Shown here piece after piece: positions 17,336 to 25,143 of a DNA stretch of 64,000 bases (the first letter of the stretch is position 1; each line of letters begins with the position of its first letter). The notes beneath the pieces are model-generated. The model saw nothing but the letters and a program-made list of their open reading frames with translations. It ran no database searches and was not told the DNA's origin. A program made the position numbers and the translations under genes. The DNA is from an uncultured Coriobacteriales bacterium (lineage in GTDB: Bacteria > Actinomycetota > Coriobacteriia > Coriobacteriales > UMGS124), in assembly GCA_934636245.1 (NCBI GenBank), contig CAKUAI010000004.1, positions 133,169-197,168 on the forward strand, given 5' to 3'.

Positions 17336-17999
17336 CAGGATCGCTCCTCAGGATACGCACGCCCCTCACGACATAGATGAGGGCGGCCGCGACGGAAAGA
17401 ATGCAACCGACATAGACAAGCCAGATTCCTATGCTCGTCGTGGCGGCTCCAAAGCCGGGAAGGAAAGAGCATTCGAAAAGGTTGAGACCGGGCATCGGGA
17501 AAAGGTCGAAGAGCAGTACGGAGAAGCCTGCCATGAGAATGAACGTACAGGCCTTGCCGGTGTAGCATACGTCGGGAATGCGGCCATGCGTCTTCATAAG
17601 AACGGCTCCGCCCACAAACAGCAGCGCGTCACGCGTTACCAGGTAGCAAACGGTCCAGGCGGGGATGCGGGAGGTAACGAGCAGGGCGATGACGCCGCTG
17701 AAGATGAGGACGCGGTCCATCACCGGGTCGAAGCGTTTGCCGAAGAGGCTCACCTGCTTGAGGCGGCGTGCGAGCTTGCCGTCGACCCAGTCGGTGCAGG
17801 CCGCAATGATGAAGAGCACCACAGCAAGGGTGTGATACTGCTCCTGAGGATAGAGCACCAGGAAACAGGCGGTGAGCACAAGACGGCACAACGTGATGAG
17901 GTTGGGAATCGTTGCCAGCGTATGTAGGGGATTGTCGGGTGTACCGGGTTCTGCCGTTGGGTCGACAAGGCCCAAACCCCGTGTGCGATCTTTTGACAT
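17307..17999 (-). CDS. CDP-alcohol phosphatidyltransferase (PgsA-like)
   Basis: Integral membrane enzyme that exchanges CMP from CDP-diacylglycerol for an alcohol. The signature D-x2-DG-x2-AR-x8-G-x3-D-x3-D is complete (DWVDGKLARR followed by FGKRFDPVMDR). Five or six hydrophobic segments are visible. A second enzyme of this family is fused to CinA at 20.5 kb, so the two may use different alcohols, for example glycerol-3-phosphate and inositol phosphate. I cannot assign the substrate from sequence alone. Confidence 0.85.
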   Translation of the reverse strand: MSKDRTRGLGLVDPTAEPGTPDNPLHTLATIPNLITLCRLVLTACFLVLYPQEQYHTLAVVLFIIAACTDWVDGKLARRLKQVSLFGKRFDPVMDRVLIFSGVIALLVTSRIPAWTVCYLVTRDALLFVGGAVLMKTHGRIPDVCYTGKACTFILMAGFSVLLFDLFPMPGLNLFECSFLPGFGAATTSIGIWLVYVGCILSVAAALIYVVRGVRILRSDPDAEQSNDAA

Positions 18000-18127
18000 A
18001 CTGCTCTCCCCTGCTTATGCCTGGTAAAAATTCTTGGGATGCATTATACGAAAGCACCCTGCCCCTTTGGGCGGGAACAATGCCGCCCTACGAAGTCAAC
18101 GTGGGGGAAAAATAGTATTCTACCTGC

Positions 18128-18153
18128 GTTGGTGTACACATCCGTATACCAAC
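18128..18153. promoter_or_regulatory. Palindrome upstream of the phosphatidyltransferase/carboxypeptidase genes
   Basis: GTTGGTGTAC (18128-18137) and GTATACCAAC (18144-18153) pair over 10 bases with one G-T wobble around a 6-nt loop. No T-run follows, so it is not an obvious terminator. It lies in the AT-richer leader 129 bases upstream of the gene starting at 17999 and could be an operator. Confidence 0.35.
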
Positions 18154-18226
18154 CTTACGGTAGTGTCATACGCGGTCTACAGGCTTCCCACATTGGCTGT
18201 CGATGAAAGTGAGGTCTTGAACCAAA

Positions 18227-18258
18227 AAAGCCTGGGACTTCAAGAAGTCCCAGGCTTT
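18227..18258 (-). terminator. Terminator of tRNA-Pro
   Basis: AAAGCCTGGGACTTC (18227-18241) pairs with GAAGTCCCAGGCTTT (18244-18258) around a 2-nt spacer. On the - strand it is followed by a T-run ending in TTTTTTGGT. It starts ten bases after the tRNA 3' end. Confidence 0.88.
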
Positions 18259-18267
18259 AAGTAATCA

Positions 18268-18344
<77 letters not shown>

Positions 18345-18461
18345 TGCTCAAGTGCGTAGGTAACTATATGTCATCTCTCCTTGGTTGGGCAAGGAAAAGC
18401 TTGCAATGTACCTGTTATCCACATTTTTGACACAAGATGTCAGAGAAGTGCATTGAAACGC

Positions 18462-19241
18462 TTATTCGTCGGATGGCTCTTGCGCCTGTGCGACGACCTC
18501 TTTAGCGACACGCAAAGAAAGCCCTGTAGCGAAGCCGCGGCCCATGAGAAAACGAGCGATCTTCTCTGTCGGGTTCTTGCTCGGTATCGCTCGCCTGCTG
18601 GCAGCGGCTACCGCTCGCTCGTATTCCCGATCTTGCGTGAGGCTGTCTTGGGCTTCTTCACCGGCGTCTTCCAGCGAGAGGCCGAACCGTTCCAGTTCGC
18701 GAGATATGCGAGCCTTGCCCCAGCCGGCCCTGGTCTTGGAATTGACAAAGGCCTGCGCATAGCGGGTGTCGCTGATCACGCCGCAGCGCTTGGCCTTGTC
18801 CACCGCGACCTGCGATGCCTCTGTAGGGTACCCCTCTTGCACGAGCAAGTTGAGCACGTCTTTGCCGGGGCGTTCCCTTGCGCTCAGCTTGGAACAGGCG
18901 CGCTCGAAGGCGGCCTGCTCCAAGGCCGTGCGGGCATATGCCTCGAAATCAGCCACGTCTTCAAAGGCTTGACGACCTGAGGCAAACACCCGCCGTGCGC
19001 TCGCGGGGATTTCCAGGGCATGGGTGGCCGTCGGGGTGGCGGCATCACCGTCGTGCGCCTCGTCGGCAAGCAGCTCACAAAGAACGCGCCTGCCTTTGCA
19101 TGAGGATGAGGCATGTTCTTCCTCTTGCAGGTGCAGGCGCAGGGGCGCCGCCTGGGTATCCGCGGCACCCCTGCGTTGATGTTGGCGGCGCTCAAGCTCG
19201 TCGAGAAGGCATCGCACGCGCTCAACCTCGGTCTGCGCCAT
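18462..19241 (-). CDS. recX: RecA regulator RecX
   Basis: Binds RecA filaments and limits their extension. The C-terminal part (about residues 95-245) holds the three-helix repeats of the family (for example DVLNLLVQEGYPTEASQVA, RAGWGKARISRELERFG and KNPTEKIARFLMGRGF). The first roughly 90 residues form a low-conservation extension, and the total of 259 residues is at the long end for RecX. It follows recA after 29 bases and is probably cotranscribed. No strong ribosome binding site is seen before the ATG. Confidence 0.9.
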   Translation of the reverse strand: MAQTEVERVRCLLDELERRQHQRRGAADTQAAPLRLHLQEEEHASSSCKGRRVLCELLADEAHDGDAATPTATHALEIPASARRVFASGRQAFEDVADFEAYARTALEQAAFERACSKLSARERPGKDVLNLLVQEGYPTEASQVAVDKAKRCGVISDTRYAQAFVNSKTRAGWGKARISRELERFGLSLEDAGEEAQDSLTQDREYERAVAAASRRAIPSKNPTEKIARFLMGRGFATGLSLRVAKEVVAQAQEPSDE

Positions 19242-19270
19242 GGCACACCTGTTTCAGGTTGAAAGAGAGC

Positions 19271-20347
19271 CTAAGCGTTCTCAACAGGCTCGCCCACAGG
19301 GGCGTCCTCGTTGGGAAGCAGGCCGATGGCCACGCGGACCTTGTGGTCGATCTCGCTGCAGAGCTCGGGATTCTGCTTGAGGAAGTCTTTGGCCGCCTCG
19401 CGTCCCTGGCCGATGCGCTCCTGGCCGTAGGTGTACCACGAGCCGGACTTGTTGACGATGTTCTCGTCAACGGCCATGTCGAGCACGCAGCCCTCTTTGG
19501 AGATGCCCTCTCCGTAGAGGATGTCGAACTCCGCCTGACGGAAAGGCGCAGCCACCTTGTTCTTTACGACCTTGACGCGCACGCGGTTGCCGATGACATC
19601 GGTGCCCTTCTTGATGCTCTCGACGCGGCGGATCTCCAGGCGCACGGAGGCGAAAAACTTAAGCGCGCGGCCGCCGGTGGTCGTCTCGGGGTTGCCGAAC
19701 ATGACACCGATCTTCTCGCGCAGCTGGTTGATGAAGATGCACGTGGTCTTGGACTTGGAGAGCGAGCCTGCCAGCTTGCGCAAGGCCTGGCTCATGAGGC
19801 GAGCCTGAAGGCCCACGGAGCTGTCGCCGATCTCGCCTTCTATTTCGGCGCGGGGCACAAGAGCGGCGACCGAGTCGATAACGATGACGTCAATGGCACC
19901 GGAGCGTACAAGCATGTCGCAGATCTCAAGCGCGTCCTCACCGGTGTCGGGCTGGGAGATAAGCACTTCGTCGATGTCGACGCCCAGGCGGGCGGCATAG
20001 CCCGGGTCGAGGGCGTGCTCGGCGTCGATGAACGCCACGACGCCGCCCATGGCCTGGGCCTCGGCGAGAATCTCCAGCGACAGCGTTGTCTTGCCGCTAG
20101 ACTCAGGGCCATAAATCTCAATGATACGGCCGCGCGGAACGCCGCCGATGCCAAGAGCGGCGTCGAGCGCGAGGGCGCCAGTGGGAATGGACTCCACCGA
20201 CAGGGCGTCGGCCGCGTCGCCGAACTTCATGATGGATCCCTTGCCGAAGCGCTTTTCAATCTCGCTCGTCGTGAGCTCGATCATCTTAGTGCGCTCGTCG
20301 CCCTCGGTGCGGGCGTGAATCTCCTTGGAGACTGAAGACTTTGCCAT
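19271..20347 (-). CDS. recA: Recombinase RecA
   Basis: DNA-dependent ATPase for strand exchange and for triggering LexA cleavage. Walker A is GPESSGKTT, Walker B ends in VIVIDSVAAL, and the NQLREKIGVMFGNPETTTGG loop region is conserved. The 358-residue length is typical, and no intein is present. The start begins MAKSSVSKE with AAGGAAG upstream. The leader (20348-20508) has only a poor LexA-box match. It lies between the pgsA-cinA fusion and recX, the usual Gram-positive order. Confidence 0.98.
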   Translation of the reverse strand: MAKSSVSKEIHARTEGDERTKMIELTTSEIEKRFGKGSIMKFGDAADALSVESIPTGALALDAALGIGGVPRGRIIEIYGPESSGKTTLSLEILAEAQAMGGVVAFIDAEHALDPGYAARLGVDIDEVLISQPDTGEDALEICDMLVRSGAIDVIVIDSVAALVPRAEIEGEIGDSSVGLQARLMSQALRKLAGSLSKSKTTCIFINQLREKIGVMFGNPETTTGGRALKFFASVRLEIRRVESIKKGTDVIGNRVRVKVVKNKVAAPFRQAEFDILYGEGISKEGCVLDMAVDENIVNKSGSWYTYGQERIGQGREAAKDFLKQNPELCSEIDHKVRVAIGLLPNEDAPVGEPVENA

Positions 20348-20508
20348 GTCGCTTCCTTCTCGTTATGGGCTGTGCGGGATGCACTCCCGTTCGTCGCCAC
20401 GCAATTCTGCCACGCATCGCTGGCAGGTTCCATCATGGCGACAAGTTTTTGGTCACGTGCGGGCGTGACAATCCTGTGACGTATGTGACGCGCTGGACGT
20501 GCGGTTTT

Positions 20509-21690
20509 TTAGCTGGCGTCCTTGCTCATGTGCTCCATGAGCATTTCGAGGGCCTTGTCCACGGCTTGCGCGCGCACCTGGGCGCGAGAACCCTCGAAGA
20601 TGCAACGCTGGCTTGTCACTGTGCCGTCGGGGCAGGCCAAACCTAGGCAGACGCAGCCCAGAGGAGCCTGCGGAGTTGCCCCGCCGGGTCCGGCGACACC
20701 GGTCGTGCTGAGGGCGTAGTCGGTACCCAGGCGATTCTTGGCCCCAAGGGCCATGGCACGTGCCGTCTCTTCGGAAACGACACCGTCGCGCTCCACCTGG
20801 TTGGGGTCAAGGCCCAAAGCGCGGACCTTCTCATCTACCGTATAGGTGACGGCGCCGCCGCGCACGACCGACGACGAACCGGGCTGCGAGGTGAGGGCTG
20901 CGCAGACAAGACCGCCCGTGCACGATTCGGCTGTGCAGACGCTCATGCCCTTTTCAGCCAAACCTGCGAGGACCTCTCGTGCAAGCGGATGGTCGCCCTC
21001 GACCGTGCCCCAGGCAAAGGCGAGGTCGTTGGGGGCCTTCTCGGCCTTCTCCTCCCCTTCGGCCTTTGCCGGGGTCGCCGCAAGGAGCGGCCAGGCCTTG
21101 GCAAAGTAATCAACCATGGAGGCGATGGTGAAGAAGACCGCCGCGAGCATCAGGACCCACGCAAGCACGCGGAACCACGCAAGCGAGGCCACGACGGGCG
21201 ACACCATGAGGATGAACAGGCAGATGGCAACCATGGTGGTCGCGGTCTTGATCTTGCCAAGAATGGAGGCCGAGACGACGACGCCGGCCGAGGCCACGAG
21301 CATGCGCAGGCCGCTCACGAGCATCTCGCGGGCGACGATCACAATGGGAACCCAGCTGCCCAAAAGACCCAGCTGCACAAGGCACAGAAGCGCCGCCACG
21401 ACGAGGATCTTGTCGGCGATGGGGTCGATGAACTTGCCGAAGACCGTCACCTCGTTGCGCGAGCGCGCCAGGTAGCCGTCGAGCGTGTCGGTCAGGCAGA
21501 TAAGTCCGAACACGACAAGCGAGACGACCGCGCGCACGGTGAGGCCTATCGGGTCAGCCCCGAACAGCCATTGCTCCCAGGGCGCCAGCAGCGCGATGAC
21601 GAAGACGGGGATGAACAGTATTCGAATGACCGTGACGATGTTGGCCGGCGTCCATTCGATGCCGCCATACACCTTGTTAGGCTTGGACAT
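20509..21690 (-). CDS. pgsA: Fused phosphatidylglycerophosphate synthase and CinA-type amidohydrolase
   Basis: One 393-residue ORF joins two enzymes that are usually separate neighbours. Residues about 1-195 form an integral membrane CDP-alcohol phosphatidyltransferase with the full signature (DTLDGYLARS followed by FGKFIDPIADK), most likely PgsA, making phosphatidylglycerophosphate. After a charged linker (about 200-225), residues about 225-390 form a CinA C-terminal (PncC, NMN amidohydrolase) domain with CTAESCTGGL and TGVAGPGG. I chose the ATG at 21690 (MSKPNKVYGG). No stop or frameshift separates the parts. recA lies downstream. Confidence 0.9.
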   Translation of the reverse strand: MSKPNKVYGGIEWTPANIVTVIRILFIPVFVIALLAPWEQWLFGADPIGLTVRAVVSLVVFGLICLTDTLDGYLARSRNEVTVFGKFIDPIADKILVVAALLCLVQLGLLGSWVPIVIVAREMLVSGLRMLVASAGVVVSASILGKIKTATTMVAICLFILMVSPVVASLAWFRVLAWVLMLAAVFFTIASMVDYFAKAWPLLAATPAKAEGEEKAEKAPNDLAFAWGTVEGDHPLAREVLAGLAEKGMSVCTAESCTGGLVCAALTSQPGSSSVVRGGAVTYTVDEKVRALGLDPNQVERDGVVSEETARAMALGAKNRLGTDYALSTTGVAGPGGATPQAPLGCVCLGLACPDGTVTSQRCIFEGSRAQVRAQAVDKALEMLMEHMSKDAS

Positions 21691-21701
21691 GCTTGCCTCG
21701 C

Positions 21702-23036
21702 TTATCGCACGATGTGACCAAAGAGCTCGTAGCACACCGACTCGTCAATTTGCACGTCGACAAATTCGCCCATGGCGACGTCGACGGGCCCGAGATGCAC
21801 GACGCCGTCGGAGTCGGGCGCCTGGAAGTAGGTGCGGCCGAGGATGTCGACCTGGCCTTCGTCGCCCTCCTCGTGGGCGTCGACGAGCACGCGGACAACC
21901 TCGCCCACATGCCTGGCTGCGCTGGCAAAGCCGTACGTCTCGGCGATGTCGACCATCTGCTGCTCGCGGTCGTGCTTGACGTCCTCATCGACCTGGTCGG
22001 CCATGCCGGCCGCCTCGGTACCGTCCTCCTGCGAGTAGGCAAAGACGGAGCAGTAGTCGAATTCGGCCTTCTCAATGAAGTCGACAAGCTCTTCGAACTG
22101 CTCCTCGGTCTCACCGGGGAAGCCGACAAGAGCGGTCGTGCGCAGCGTGATGCCGGGCACTTCGCGGCGCAGGCGCGCGACCATCTCGAGGAACTCGGAG
22201 GTGCAGCCGGTGCGGTTCATGTTCTTGAGAACCTCGGCATTGCTGTGCTGCAGCGGAATGTCGATGTACTTGACGACCTCAGGGGTGTCGCGAATGGCCG
22301 CGACGAGCTCGTCGGTAAGGCCCTCGGGCTGCAGGTAAAGCACGCGCACCCAACCGCCGTAGGGGCGCACCTCCTGGGCGACGGCTTGCAAAAGCCATGC
22401 CAGGTTGTGGTCGCCGGGCAGGTCCTGGCCCCAAATGCCGGTGTCCTGACCGATGAGGACAATCTCGCGCACGCCGCCTTCGAGCAGATGGCGCACCTCG
22501 GAGAGGATGACATCTGCCTCACGCGAGAAGTAGCGACCGCGAATGTAAGGGATGGCGCAGAAGGAGCAGAACCTGTCGCAGCCATCGGAGATCTTCACAT
22601 AGGCGAAGGCGGCCTGAACCGTACGAACGACCTCGGGGGCCGCCTGGGTGCGCTCCTCCACACCAAGCACGCGCTTGAGGACCGAGCAGATCTCGTCTTC
22701 GCGCTTGCAGGGGACGAAGGCCGCCACATCGGGCATCTCGTGTTCGATCTCGTCGCCGTAGCGGGCGGGGATGCAGCCGGCCATGACGATGGGGCAGGTA
22801 ATGCCGTCCTCAAGCTTCTCCGCCACGAGGGAGAGTGTCGTCTCGATGCCCTCCTCCACGGCACTCATGAGAAATGAGCACGTGTTGACGATGATGACGT
22901 CGGCGTTGTCCGGGTCGTCGATAACCTCGAGCTGGATGTCAGCGTCGACGAGCGCCCTCATGCGGTCGCTGTCGACCTCGTTCTTGGCGCAACCCAGCGT
23001 GATGAAAGCGACGTTTTTGGTGGTGTTGGTTTGCAT
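21702..23036 (-). CDS. rimO: Ribosomal protein S12 methylthiotransferase RimO
   Basis: Radical SAM enzyme that methylthiolates an aspartate of ribosomal protein S12. The UPF0004 domain has the three cysteines in GCAKNEVDSD, NTCSF and AGCIPARYG. The radical SAM site is GCDRFCSFC, followed by IPYIRGRYFSR, and a TRAM domain ends the protein. Two ATGs (23045 and 23036) follow GGAAGG; I used 23036, spaced 11 bases, because the first is only two bases away. It is the second of three methylthiotransferases in the window and ends 11 bases before the pgsA-cinA fusion. Confidence 0.95.
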   Translation of the reverse strand: MQTNTTKNVAFITLGCAKNEVDSDRMRALVDADIQLEVIDDPDNADVIIVNTCSFLMSAVEEGIETTLSLVAEKLEDGITCPIVMAGCIPARYGDEIEHEMPDVAAFVPCKREDEICSVLKRVLGVEERTQAAPEVVRTVQAAFAYVKISDGCDRFCSFCAIPYIRGRYFSREADVILSEVRHLLEGGVREIVLIGQDTGIWGQDLPGDHNLAWLLQAVAQEVRPYGGWVRVLYLQPEGLTDELVAAIRDTPEVVKYIDIPLQHSNAEVLKNMNRTGCTSEFLEMVARLRREVPGITLRTTALVGFPGETEEQFEELVDFIEKAEFDYCSVFAYSQEDGTEAAGMADQVDEDVKHDREQQMVDIAETYGFASAARHVGEVVRVLVDAHEEGDEGQVDILGRTYFQAPDSDGVVHLGPVDVAMGEFVDVQIDESVCYELFGHIVR

Positions 23037-23061
23037 ATGTTGCATGGCCTTCCGGCGACTC

Positions 23062-23562
23062 TTAGCGATAGTTGGTGAACTGGAGGGGCTGGCCGTAATC
23101 CTGCTCGCGCAGGAAGGCGATGACAGCCTGAAGGGCGTCCTTGCTCGGCGAGGAAACCTTGAGCTTGTCACCCTCAACGGTCACCTTTACCTTGAATTTC
23201 GCGTCGCGCACGTCCTTGCTGATCTTCTTGGCGAGTTCCTGCTCGATGCCCTGCACCACGGTGCCGATGACGCGCACGGTGCCGGCGCTGGCGGGCTGGG
23301 GGTCGGCAAAGGAAACGGAGGACAGGTCGACCTTGCGGCGGACGAGGCGCGTCTGGAAGACGTCGATGACCTGCGAGGCCACGAACTCAGAGGGTGCCTG
23401 CACGGTCACAATGCCCTTGGCCTTGTCAAGCTCGATGGTGGCGTGGGAGTCCTTGAGGTCGTAGCGCTGTACGAGCTCCTTGGTTGTCTGCTGGTAGGCG
23501 TTGTCGACCTCCTGCATGTCGACTTCGGAAACGACGTCGAAGCTGCTGTCTTTGGATGCCAT
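23062..23562 (-). CDS. yajQ: YajQ-family nucleotide-binding protein (UPF0234)
   Basis: The 166-residue protein matches the YajQ family along its length, from SSFDVVSEVDMQEVDNA to GQPLQFTNYR. Family members have two ferredoxin-like RNA-binding-type folds, and some proteobacterial members bind cyclic di-GMP. Whether this one does is not visible from the sequence. It sits between the RodZ-like gene and rimO on the same strand. Confidence 0.92.
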   Translation of the reverse strand: MASKDSSFDVVSEVDMQEVDNAYQQTTKELVQRYDLKDSHATIELDKAKGIVTVQAPSEFVASQVIDVFQTRLVRRKVDLSSVSFADPQPASAGTVRVIGTVVQGIEQELAKKISKDVRDAKFKVKVTVEGDKLKVSSPSKDALQAVIAFLREQDYGQPLQFTNYR

Positions 23563-23625
23563 GTGTCTCTCCTTGTTTCAGGGGGCCATGCGCCCCAATC
23601 GGTCAATCAATAGGATGCAAAGGCG

Positions 23626-25143
23626 TTAACCCTCGTATGAGTCGTCTTCGCCGTAATAGCCTGATTCGTCGTACGAGCCGTAGTCGCTGTAGTCCGTGCC
23701 GTCGGTCCACTCATCTTGAGACGGATCGTACTCGTCCGACCCGTCCTGCGAAGCGGTGTCGGCAGGAGGATCGGGGGCCCACTGGTCTTCAGGAACCGTG
23801 GCATTGAGCACGTACGTACCGTTCGAGATGGTGGGCGTGACCGAAGTGCCGTTGATGGCAATCGAAACGCCGGTGGAGTCGCTCAGCGTCACGGCAAGGG
23901 TGCGTCCAATCGTCCATTCCTGCGTGGACCCAGCTTCCAGGTTGCCCGCATACACGGCGTTGCCGTCGACGTAGACCTCCGCCCACACAGAGTTTGCCGC
24001 GTCGGCTGCAAAGGCAAGCGAGACCTTGGAGTTCACGGGAATGGCAGTGAGGTCGATGCCGGAGGGATTGAGCTTCGTCGTGTCGACGATCGTGCCAGGC
24101 TGAGCCGTTTGATTCGTGCCGGCCACGCTCGTGACGGGAATGGAGCTGTTGCCCTGCGACTGGGATGCCTTGTTCGTGCACGACGTGGCAGCCACAGCTA
24201 TCACCACAACGAGCACGACTGCAAAAACGCCCACAAGAATGAGCATGACGCGCCTGTCAGCCATGATGGTCTGGAGGATGCCCTGAAGCACTTCCGAAAC
24301 GCTTTGCTGCGTGGCATGCGTCGTTTGGTTGCGTCCTCCCGACCTGCCGCCGCTGCCTCCCTCATACCCGCTGTCAACTTCGAGCGGCTGGGCAGTCTCA
24401 CGTGGGCGGGAGCTTGGACGCTGACCCTGATATGAGCCAGCTGCGGCAGTGCCCGAACCCGTGCGCCTGCCAGCGGCACCATAGGAGCCCGACTTCGCCG
24501 TATCCTGTCGCGTTCGAAAATCGGTATAGCGGCCGGGTTCGGACTCGAAGCCGCTGCGACCAGACTGTCTGTTTCTGCTTGCGGGGGCCTCATAGCGACC
24601 AGGGGCCGGCGCACTTGTACGGGCAGGCGAGGCGGGACGGCCATACGTGCCGCGGCTGTCCCCTCCCCGTTGAGCACGCGCCTCTGATGAGGCGGGCCTT
24701 GTGGGCGTGCGCATGGCCGAGGAGGCGCCTTGCGACCTGCCGGTCTGAGGCTGACGGGTGTCCTGGCGGTAGCCGGCACGCTGATCGGACCGAGTGTCGC
24801 GTCGGCGCTCGTCTTGACGTGACGCGTCGCGCGAAGAGGCCTGCTGGAAGCGTTCGTCCTGACGGGCATAGCCCTGCTGACGAGCCTCATATTCGGCAAG
24901 CTGCTCGTCGAAGGCGCGCAGGACCTCGGAGGTGTTAAGACCGAGGTAGCGAGCATACGACCCCATCGAGGCGCGTGCATAGCCCTTGGGGGGCATGGCG
25001 TCGAAGTCGGTGTACTCGAACGCCTCGATGACATGGCGGCGCAGCTTCGTGGCTTCGGCTGCCTTATCAATTGAAAGGCCAAGCTCCTTGCGGCGTTTGG
25101 CCAGAAGGTTTCCGATGGGCTGCATGTTCGGCATCTTCTGCAT
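23626..25143 (-). CDS. RodZ-like membrane protein with helix-turn-helix domain
   Basis: The N-terminal Xre-like helix-turn-helix (about residues 8-75, KRRKELGLSIDKAAEATKL) is followed by a long low-complexity region rich in R, Q, S, G and A (about 90-290). One membrane segment lies near 299-321, and an extracytoplasmic domain (about 370-460) resembles the RodZ C-terminal domain. The tail is acidic and rich in D, S and Y. RodZ links MreB to the membrane in rod-shaped cells. The ATG at 25143 overlaps the ftsK stop (TGATG), so the two are translationally coupled. Confidence 0.85.
   Translation of the reverse strand: MQKMPNMQPIGNLLAKRRKELGLSIDKAAEATKLRRHVIEAFEYTDFDAMPPKGYARASMGSYARYLGLNTSEVLRAFDEQLAEYEARQQGYARQDERFQQASSRDASRQDERRRDTRSDQRAGYRQDTRQPQTGRSQGASSAMRTPTRPASSEARAQRGGDSRGTYGRPASPARTSAPAPGRYEAPASRNRQSGRSGFESEPGRYTDFRTRQDTAKSGSYGAAGRRTGSGTAAAGSYQGQRPSSRPRETAQPLEVDSGYEGGSGGRSGGRNQTTHATQQSVSEVLQGILQTIMADRRVMLILVGVFAVVLVVVIAVAATSCTNKASQSQGNSSIPVTSVAGTNQTAQPGTIVDTTKLNPSGIDLTAIPVNSKVSLAFAADAANSVWAEVYVDGNAVYAGNLEAGSTQEWTIGRTLAVTLSDSTGVSIAINGTSVTPTISNGTYVLNATVPEDQWAPDPPADTASQDGSDEYDPSQDEWTDGTDYSDYGSYDESGYYGEDDSYEG

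Noticed and set aside
20379..20392. Possible LexA box upstream of recA (TGCACTCCCGTTCG)
   Set aside because: Only one half-site matches CGAAC-N4-GTTCG; the other half matches three of five bases, and no promoter is clearly overlapped. recA may still be SOS-controlled, but this site is not good evidence.
20407..20426. CTGCCA/TGGCAG inverted repeat in the recA leader
   Set aside because: Only six base pairs with an 8-nt loop, a size expected by chance in GC-rich sequence, and no link to a recognisable promoter.
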